Assembly: GCA_009760855.2 (NCBI GenBank)
Contig: WPIO01000039.1
Coordinates: 2,373,501 to 2,437,500 of the forward strand
From: Cristatella mucedo
Taxonomy: Eukaryota > Bryozoa > Phylactolaemata > Cristatellidae
DNA length: 64,000 nucleotides
Direction: 5' to 3'
Part shown: positions 13,701 to 24,400 of the stretch, one piece after another
Layout of the letters: every line of letters starts with the position of its first letter
Position numbering within the stretch: position 1 is the stretch's first letter
Made by a program: the position numbers and the translations under genes
The notes under the pieces: generated by a model
What the model saw: the letters and a program-made list of their open reading frames with translations, nothing else
Told to the model about the DNA's origin: nothing
Databases searched by the model: none

Positions 13701-16700
13701 TTTTGAAACAATCTGGTGCTTTAGCTGAGCTACTTAAACCACCTGATGTGTTTGCTGTGTTTATATGAGCAAAAACTATTTCTGGTAGATGAGATAGAAG
13801 TTCTGCAACGTAAATGCAATTGTTTAATCTTCATAATTAGAACGAATAAGAAGAAGCGCTTCGTTAGTAAAGCTAAGTTTGTGTTTTTCCGTTCAAAGAA
13901 AATGCCAAGAACTCCAAAGGCCCTGACAAATAAATTAAGTTCAAATAATTTTATCAGAGCAGCACTCAGATAAACTTAAGTGACATTTTATTTAAATGAA
14001 CCCACACATTACGGATAAAAGTTTCGTTTTAACATTTGCCGTACCTGTGACCTTGTGGTCGTTCTTAATATAAGCTTTTGTCACACTCTCGATCTAAAAA
14101 GAATTCATATAACGAATCACTAAATTATAAGGAAGTGCAATAAATGCCATTTGAGTGTACTAAAAGGCAATCATATGCATTCGATTTAGAAGTTGGATAT
14201 TTTCTAGATTCTCACTATGAATAATACTTGTTTGTTGCAGGCGAGGCAAGACTTTGTACATTTATGTCTTGAAAAACTAGTTGATATGAAAACGGTCAAC
14301 CCTAAAACCTTGAAAAAGACCGATAATGGTCTATTATGGACAACGGAGGGTAACGCCATTATGCATCACTGCTCATGACGTATTTTAAATTTACTTGTTT
14401 GTGCTGCCCATTTTATTACATGTATTCCCACTTTCTCTTTGTTGCGTGAGACGAAGTCTGTTGGCTACCGAATGCATACCGAAAGCCGCCTAGGCTGTGA
14501 GTGCGCTATACAAAACTCTCCTGCGTAACACCCACACGGTCTTTATGACTTTGTCGAGTTACTGACGGAGATACATTACATTAAATTACAATAAAATGAA
14601 CTAGATCAGTTATCTCGTAGCTTGTACAAGTTTCTCTAGATGGTAATAGCCAAATAAGGTAGTTCTAAGACTTGAATGCTTGCATTACACTAGATATTCC
14701 CAGCACTCGCTAGTTCAAGCCTTGCGGCTGTTTTGACTTTGGTTAATAGAGTATTATGACAATGATTGATGCATAAAAACACATTGGCATTGTATACATA
14801 AAGTTAAGTTTTCAGAAGCACCGTGTCTGGCCGATTAAAAAATTTCTAATTAAAAGTGTATTATATTAAATCTTCAAGCTCATTAGGCAGTCATTAAGAC
14901 AAATAAGTATGGGCCTATGTTTTTGAACTGGAGTCGTCCGTGAGTCCCACGGCGACTCAAATTTCTTTTTTCTGCATGACTCACAGCCTAAATTTGATGC
15001 ACATATTGATAGTAGTGAACATATTAATTAACTAGGTGAGTTAAATTAACTTTAGGACCCTACAGTGATATCGAAAGCCAGTCATGAATTAGGTTGAAGA
15101 TCGGCGGAGAATGCAAAACTGCCGACCATTCTGCTCCAGATTGCCATTGGTTGCTAGCTTATAACATATACCTGGGCTGACCCTGTGTAACATTTTTTTG
15201 TTATTGCTAAGTTCGTAGTCGGTAAATGAACATTTTAGTATTAGAAATACTTAGGATTCTCTGGGAATTCAAATCTTTATAAGAGAGCACAGCTTCTGTA
15301 CCTTCGTTGTCGATTTCAGCCATATTATACCCTTCTGCAACTAATAGCAGTAGTAATAACAATAGTATTAATACGTTTGTATCTCACCATGAAAGAAATA
15401 TATTTATGTGTGGTCATGCTAAATTCGCTGGAAAATAATATATCTTTCATGCTGATAACTATGCTCATTGTAGTCGTAGTAAAAGTAGAGCTCTATTTTA
15501 AATCAATGAAATAATTTTTTTTGAAAAAACTGCTGAAGATTTTTCGAAATGATTCCCATTCATTCTAATTTGTAATTAGAACACTTCAAACTCCAAGATT
15601 AAGTAATTTCTGATTTTTTATAATAATTGCCATATTGTTCACAGGCTCCCTACTGTTTTGAAGCCGGTATCTCTCAGCATGGAAACGCGAACTACAGCGG
15701 CTATTTTCAGCCTGTTTATTCAACGAATGAACTGGCAGCTCAGTGTCATCTGCTTATATTGTAGGTCTTACTGAAGACGATATCATTTCAAATTCAATTA
15801 TATTTCTGATTGCGGGCTACGATACAGTATCGACATTCCTAAACTTTTTTTGCTATGCGATGGCAACGAATCCCGAGGCACAACAAAAGGCTTATGAGGA
15901 AATTACACAACAGATCGGGAAGGCGGACGTGACCTACGACAATCTCAGAGACCTTGCTTACCTCGAAATGTGCATGGACGAAACCTTAAGAATGTACCCT
16001 CCAGCATTGAGGTAAGCATTTAACTTAGTACCAGCCTGCATATCAAAGGTGATCCCGATATTTGGTTCCAATATCTTGGCTTGCTGTGAGGTCGCATTCA
16101 CCAGTGGACTTGAAAGTAGATAATGAGGTACCGCTCAGATCTGATTAAGAGGAGTCAAGTAGTGTGGTTATTGAGAGAGATTAGTCGAGAGGGAATGCTC
16201 ATACCTTAGGAATGTACTCGCCAATATCTCTTATCTGGTGGCAAAGTTGCTACTGGAGCAATCAGCAGAAGGTGGGATGTCGCTATTAGTCGATACCTAC
16301 TGGCTGGCCTTCTTCGGCGGGTCGGTGAGAATGTTCCTGCATCCTGCGTTCACCTTATGAACAGCTCGGCTATCATAAATACGACCCATAAGTTTAAAGC
16401 ACTGAGTAATACTTGTCGCCGTAGTAGCCCACCCTCCGTAGTCCAGAACGTGCTGAAAAGTCGACCGTTGGCCTTTACCAAGGTCCAATTCAAACTTGAA
16501 GGGCAAGCGTCCATCAGGCTGGACACGCCGACGTTAATACAAGCCACTTAATCGCCGTCTCCCAGTCGCTGGACATCCTCTTAAATTCCGCCTACTAAAC
16601 GTCCACTCGCTAAAAACCAAGGGGTTACTTATCCGAGATCAGGTAGTCCACGAGAGGGTAGATGCATTTCTGCTTACCAAAACTTGGATGACGCCTTGTT

Positions 16701-19700
16701 CCACTAGCTGTATTTCTGAGAACACTCCGCCCGGGTTCCCATTCTATCAGGTGATGCGTTCGGACAAGGATGGTGGCAGGTGTTAACTGTTTTTCGCGAA
16801 TTGTTTGGCTATAAGATGTGCAGTTTTCCGCATGCGCCATCGTTTGATCGGTTGCAATCAGGTCTTCATAAAAGACAATGCCTCTCACTGTGGTGATAGA
16901 CCGGCCTCCTTCTGGCTGTCTAAACTTTTTTATAGAGAAGTGTTCAGAGTTTCTTGGTAAAATATGTGTGTGTGACAGGCCGTTACTGATTGTAGACGAC
17001 TTCAATATTCACGTGTACAACCCTAGCAACAGCCAGGTCCACTCATTTCTTGACTGTCTGGAGAATTTTGGTTTGGTCCAACGCGTTATCATACCTCCCA
17101 CGTCGGTGGCCGTATTCTAGATCTCGTGATCACCAAGGATGTCCTCCCGACCGACCTTGCGGTGTGCCCACTGACCCGCTCAGATCACGTTCGGTCTCGT
17201 TTACTGTTTCGGTTCCCTTGTACGTCCAGGATAATGTCAAACTTGTCAAACAACGTCACTATCAAAATATTGACAAAGGCAAGATTTTGAAATTTGTTTG
17301 TGATGCAGGTCTTCTTGATCTGCATTCAGACTTGACCGGCAGCCTCGATACCCTCATTGATGCAATAAACATGACACTAAGGAGTGCTTTTGACAAACAT
17401 GCTCCGTTCATTCTATCCGTGTTCAAAGTCGTAGAGATTCCTTTAAGTTTACAAAAAATCTCCTTAAGATACGCCGGGTTAAGCTCAGGCTTGAAGTCGT
17501 TTCAAGAAATCGGGGTCGGTGAAGTTCTAGTCAATTTCAAAGACTTCCTTCGAGTAAACATCCGAAAGCTTAAAAATGCAGGGCTTCTTTTCTCATCCGA
17601 AAGCTGAATTCCGCCGGTCGGACCCTAGACACATTCATAAGACAGTAAACCATTTACTGGCCAATGCTGAGAGATCTGACTGCCCAGATATTAAGGGCAA
17701 AGCCGAAAAATGTCAGCCTTTTTTACTGAAAAGAATGTACACATTCGTGCCTCCATACAGCCCCTTCCGACTAAAGCAATCGCGGTTCCACAACCTGCGA
17801 CCTTCCTTGAAAGGTTCTCCGAGGTTTCTGCATGCGATGTGGCTACCTTAATAAGGTCTAGCAAAAAGAGCTCGTCTGCTGAAGATCCTATATCTTCATC
17901 ACAGTGGTCTTCACTAGCAGACCAACCTAGCCCTGCCGTAACCAAGATTTTTAATGCTTCTCTGGAAAAAAGGTCGCTTCCAAGTCCTTCAAATCAGCAA
18001 TCGTTAGACCTATACTTAAAAACCCTGGATTAGACACAAAGATCCTTGTAAACTATCGCCCAGTTTCCCTTCTTCTTTTCTTGTCAAAGATTCTTGAACA
18101 AATTGTTGCTAAGCAGCTGGTTGGATATGCTGAAATTAATGAAATGTCGGAGACATTTCAATCAGGTTTCAAGAGGCAGCACTCTACTGAAAATGCTCTT
18201 CTCCGTGTTAGAAATGACATTCCACGTGGCAACGACGAGGGAATGTCACTGCCCTAGCTCTGCTAGATCTGTCTGCTGCCTTCGACACCATTGATCACGA
18301 TGTTCTGCTTGAACGATTGAGAACAACGATCGGTGTGGCAGACGAAGCACTGGTATGGTTTAAATCGTACTTGTCTGATTGTGTTCAATCCGTGTCTTGG
18401 GGTCAGGTCTCACGCATGAGACGGGTCACCTGTGGACTCCCTGAAGAGTCTGCACTTGGTCCCTTGCTGTTCTCCATTTATACTCAACCTCTGGGAAATG
18501 CGATTGGGGCCCATGGAGTAGGATATTACATTTATGATGACGATACTTAGTTGTATATGTCATTCAAACCGTCGGAATCTGCTGCAGCAACGGATAAACG
18601 TAACGCCTGCCTCGCCGATATTCGATCCTGAATGTCGGAAAACTTCCTGAAATTATATTATGATAAAACCGAACTGCTGCACTTAGGACACCCTAACCGT
18701 GTGGCTGGATTAAAAGACTCTGCTCTTCTCATAGGTGATGCTGTTGTACAACCATCATCACGTGCTCAAAATGTAGTTGAGTTTTCGACAGCTGCCTCAC
18801 TTTTAAAAGCTTCATTCAGAGTACTGCTTCTTCAGCTAGCCATCACGTCCGATCCCTATGCAAGATTAAGAGCCGTCTTCCACAGTGGTATGTAAAAAAT
18901 TTAACTAGCTCCTTAGTTCTGTCTCGGCTTGATTATTGTAATTCGCTTTTGGCCTGGCTACCAAAGAAAACAATTAGGCCACTGCAGCTGACTAAAAGTA
19001 TGGCTGCAAGACTAGTCTTCAAGTCCCAAAAGTTTGAGCACGTGTCTCCTTTGCTAAAAGAGCTAGGATGGATGCCGGTTGAGCAACAGATTCAGAGCAA
19101 AGTTCTTACGCTGACCCACAAGGCCAACCACGGCTTGGCTCCTTCGTATCTAGTTGAAACTGCTGCACCAGTTTCAGCCTGTTAGACGCCCTCAGGTCCT
19201 GTGTGGACAAAAATAAACTAGCTGTTCCATTCCTCCGCCTTAAGACCATTGACGACAGAAGCTTTAGCTTTGCATGTCCTAGACATTAAGACTCGCTTCC
19301 ACATTTCTTATGCAGCGACAACTATTCTCCTACTGCCAACTTTGGCTCATCCTTTTCAGCGGTCCTGAGCAGCTACTTCCATGCTAATCACTACCTCAAT
19401 CGCTCTCCTGACTCTGCTATACTTCCCACTTTCTCTTTAGTGTGTGAGACGAAGTCTGTTGGCTACCGAATGCGTACCAAAAGCCGCTTAGGCTGTGAGT
19501 GAGCTATATAAAACTCTCCAGCGTAACACACCCATCGTCTGTTTGTGGAGTTACAGACGGAGATAAATTACATTGCATTACACAAGCTAGTTCACCAGAG
19601 GACCTTTGGGTATGGATATAACCTGGAAGTCCTTAAGAAGATATTAGGTTACAGGCATTAGTATTTTTGGATTGTGCATCTGTGATTCATCAATGTTGTT

Positions 19701-21381
19701 CTAGAAGCCAGACTTGGCCTCTGGTAAGATCGATTGGTATAATCTGCAGAAGTCGCCGTGTGGCTGTCGATGGAGAGTCAACCTGGTATTTTGTATGCAA
19801 ATCTTGTACTAGTGGTTCTAGCTAGTTTAATACTGGTGGTGAACCGTATTCTGCCTGGGCGAGGGCAGAGAGTGTGCTACGTCGAACGAGCAAACTTGTC
19901 AAGCTCCTCAGCTAATGTCGTATTGTAGCATTCTACCAATGATGAAAGGTTGGAAGGGAATTGAGTAGCTGGGGTGAAGAAGATATTTTTGCACGAACAG
20001 TATGGGTGTCAACGGTTTTGAGGTTTCGCTATTCAAATCTGACTTTGGATGTAGAGCAGGGTACACTGTAGGCGAAATGTGATCTTCATGTGGTCAGGTA
20101 AGCAGGATGCGGTACTAAAAGGGGCGATAGCATATAGCAATGGGTTAATATTCGATTGAGTGTGTGACACTTGCTGCGAGTAGGGTCATCTACATTAATC
20201 AGCCAGTTCACGAAATGTAGCATTTCAGGCTTCAGCCAAGTTGCCAAAATAAATTATTAAAATCGCCCCTAACAAGGAGAGATCAATTTATAACTCACAG
20301 GTGGATTACTTATACTATTGGCAGCTTCTTCTCGGACTCAAACCAGTGATTCAAAAGAATGCTTCCATGGTGTTGCAAACGGATTCATCTTAATAGAGGA
20401 TCATGTGACCATGGCGACTCCCGCCAGATTTGATTGATCTAAGGGTTGCGATAGAAGGAGTATCCTGTCGGCAAGGCTTGGGCTAAGGTGGGGCTAGAAT
20501 TTGATTTCAGCCAGATCTAAGTCCTTGCAGAACGGCCGTAAGCCAGCTCCCATCGGCTAACATTTGAGTGGTAGTAGCCTTGACGGTTAGCACCATGCGT
20601 TCAGCATGGTCTTTACTGCAGGCATATTATGGACTTGATGTCTCGATATGCCTTGCTAAAAGGCTCGTAGCACATGTCAGAAACTCTTGTCTGGACAATT
20701 GAGGGCCGTTTTCATCATCAGTACTTTAAGAATACTGACGTTAAGGAATCCCATATCAAACTTTTGTCGGACTTCTTTGTCAGTGCTCTGCTCTTGAAGC
20801 TCGTCAGTAGTACATCATTTGTCGTAGCAATCCACAGTTAGTGTTGGGACCTTGCGAGATCAAACAGATCGCTGACAAATTGTTGGCACGAGTATTCGGG
20901 CGTAGGTTGTGCAGGTTGGCGCATGACGGGATTTGTATTCCTGTGCTCCTGACATCAGCCACACACAGATACAATATCTTCAATGTCTAGTCCATTGCCA
21001 GGACAGTAAACCGTGGTCATGGCCAGAGCCATGAAATTAAGAATTCTGATGCTCCCAAGTAAATATATCATGCAGCGTGTGCCGACGGCAAACTTTCGAG
21101 ACAGCGACCTGGTTGCATTTATAAACAATAACAGTGAATGTTGACAAGTCATGAAAAACGATCCAAAAGGATTTTATTATCCATGGTAGCAAATTTCTTT
21201 TCGATTTCTCTCCCCAACAGCATACATCAGCAGTGCCTGCATATTCGGGCTTAACTTTCTCGAAGGCCCGCTCATGGAACACGTGCTAGGCACCGAAAAC
21301 GTATTTCTCTCTCAGCTAGCTTCAGACCGTAGCAGCTTCTTCTAGGCCAGGTCAAAAATCAGCGAAATAGTTTGCCAACCC

Positions 21382-21413
<32 letters not shown>

Positions 21414-24400
21414 CACTTGATAAAGCGCCCTAAAAGAACTCAATTTATTTCTATGTGCTTTACATTTGCTGCAAAGGGAAATGTGATTGTGCTGCCTGCT
21501 GAGCCACTTGACGCATTCCAGCTGTGACAGCGGCCAAGGTGGGCTACTTTTTCAGCAAAAAACGTGGGCAGTGCAGTATGCCTGATGATTCAGCTCTGAA
21601 TGCATCATGCATATTACAAGTATTAATGCATCACAATCAACTCTGACATCAGCCTACTATGCCATCTAAACACCGGAGCAATCACGCTGAGCCTGGTAAC
21701 TTGCAGTGTCTTCTCCGAGAGTGCCAATGGCCGATGGCTGCGAAACAAGATCACACCAAGCAAGTTCTCAGCGAGAAATTGACTTAAAGCCTACCGTCTA
21801 TACGGAGATTAGCTCATTCCTAAGAAGCGATGAACATCAGCTTTTGACCAAGAGCAGTGGTTCCCAACCTTCCTAATGACGTTACCGTTTAATACAGTTT
21901 CTCATGTTGCCGTGACCCCCAACCGTAAAGTTATTGTGTGCGAACTGTAGAAATGTATGCTTTCCGGTGGTCTTAGGCGACGCCTGCGAACGGGTCGTTC
22001 GACCCCCCCCCCAAGGGGTTTTGACCCACAGGTTGAGAACCGCTGACCTAGAGACAGAGAGCTCATAATTCACTCGTACCTAGTCTGGGTCAGCCTGCAG
22101 ACCGCCGGCAGACAACATATAGCCCAGATACGAAAACTGCTGATTATTTTTGGAAGTTGCATTCTTTCTCAATTGAGAGTACGATTGATCTCAGGGAAGC
22201 TGCGTTGCAGAAGACGGAGGAGGCGTTAATCGAGCGCCTCGATCGTGGAGCACGACAAGAAAAAATAGTATGAATGTACACTAACACCCTTGGGATGTTG
22301 GCACGATAGTCGGCAATGATGCAATGAAGTACCTCTGGAGCATCGACTATGCCGGAGGGCATATGCCAAAATCCGTAGTCACCAAGGGTGTGGCCATAGT
22401 GGTTATTAGGCTACTTGGCCCATCTAGGACTACTTGCAGTAAGCCCGACGGTCGTGAGGTAGTATATGGAGAAGTAGTTACCACCATTCAGGTTTGCCCG
22501 ATCTCGTCGGGCGTCTGTAGCTAATCATGCTTGTGGTGCATTACCTTATTAAATGAGCCGGCATCTATGCATATACCTAATTTCTCAGAATCGGGCTTGG
22601 TGACAAGTACAATAGGGCTGTCTAACCCAGTCAGTAGCCTCAGTGACTAGAGGAAATGCCGGAAGGTCATCCAGGACCATTTCATTGAGCTGACGGAGCA
22701 ACATGTCCCAATATTCAAATGGCGGGCTGGCTGTATTGCAGGCTGTGCATTAGCACAAAGATTGATTGCGTACTTATTGGGCAGCTGTCCCACTTTCTTA
22801 AGACATCTGAAAATTCACGCTGAAGAGCTGATTCGGCATTGTCAGGAGCATTAACTACCAGTGCACGGCCAACAGATCCCACAGTCCTGTGAAGTCCGTG
22901 GAGTGAAGGAGTATCGTTCTCTGCCAGCTCGAACTCCAGGAAAGTCTATGCATTGTTTTATTTATCCGAGCGAGGAATGACCACGAAGGTTAAATGGGGC
23001 TCTGCCATAAGCAAAACGTTTGGTGGTAGATTCCTGTGGCATTGGGTCCACCAGACAGTTGTAGGTTGTTAATGTCATCACTTTGTTTGTGGCATCGGTT
23101 AATATGAGATCCCACCCCAGCACCTTGAGCATGACCTGCGAAATACTAGAGTCACAGAATGCACAATTGTAGAAGTAGCCTGCTCACATTCGGAAGCGAT
23201 TGCCCTGTGAAGCTCGATCTTTTTTATCTTCAGCCTGCCAGGACACTGCCTGAAAATGGTTTAGTCTACCGCAGGCAGCACAATGTCTTACCGTACAATC
23301 ATAGCATCTCTTATATGAAGAAGTTTTCATTTATAGTCACAGTACAGCTTTGAACATTTCTCCGTGGCTTTCCGATGGCTTTGTGAAATAGTTTCCTCTG
23401 AGCTTACAGGTACGCACAGAGGCATTCAGTATATCCATAGAAAAACACTCGTGCAACTATTACTTGTGATTTCGAATTACAAGAAAAGCTTGCCGGACAG
23501 AAATTTTTTTAACGTCGAGAGTGACAATACTCATAGATTGACATTCATAGCGTTTGAAATACCTATGCCGTTTATTATTATATATTCAATGTAATGACTT
23601 TATAGAGGAGTGGGCACATAATGTCGTCTGGACCCTATGCATTAAGACGAGAACCGGGTATTTTCATACCAGAAAATGCAGATCTTATCACGTAATAAGT
23701 AGCATGGACAATCATTCAAGCTATTTCTAATGAAGTGGCTAAGTTTTTTATCCCCATTATGAGTAGCAAACTACCCTGCAAAGCGTCATATCACCTAACT
23801 GCCAAATTCTATGCAGACCAAATAAGTGCTGTCTGAATTGATATACGTAATTCCCTGTTGCATATGGTCGTCGCTCTGCTTAGCTTGTTAAGCCTACAAA
23901 AGTTAGGTGGTGAAGTTTATTCAGTATTCCTGGATCAGCCTTTATCTGATCATCTGCTGAACAAGAACTAATATCACGAGAGTTTTGTAAAGCGCCATAA
24001 GAGAACCGATCTATCACTATGCAATTTAAAGTCTCGGTAATGATTAGTAATAACGTACACATCGTCAGTCCACGTAAGCACACATCGACCACTTGCACTT
24101 GTGCAGAAAATGCTGTGACGAACCAGACCTTTGTAGCTCGTATTTAAATATCAAGTGAGGAGCTATCACGGCGGAAAAAGTGAGTTTCTGGCTTTAAGAA
24201 CATATAAACTAAAGGCACGGGCTTCAAGGGATTTCAGCTCGGTTTCTAGGCACAGCTAAATGACGTGGAAGAAAACAGCAAATTTCACGACGCCAAGCCT
24301 GATCCGGAAGTTGTTGGATGTGTAGCTTGTAGAAATAGAAAGAAGGAACCTAAAAGTGAGTCTGAGCACTTTGAAGCTGTTACAATGTTTGAAAGTATGT

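Larger units (their letters stand above)
19640..23160 (-). mobile_element. Ty3/Gypsy LTR retrotransposon pol remnant, antisense
   Basis: Reading leftward on the - strand gives decayed pol domains in the usual order. Near 22800 comes the leader of the reverse transcriptase, then [20 protein letters not shown] near 22600, [10 protein letters not shown] near 22400, GICP and [13 protein letters not shown] near 22340, and VLVYIHTIF near 22270 where the catalytic VYIDD should be. The [18 protein letters not shown] block follows near 22110. After an insertion, [11 protein letters not shown] appears near 21835. An integrase zinc-binding segment [21 protein letters not shown] lies near 20960, with [14 protein letters not shown] downstream. 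The closest group looks like the K02A2.6/Mag type. No LTRs were found; the element is dead. Confidence 0.82.
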
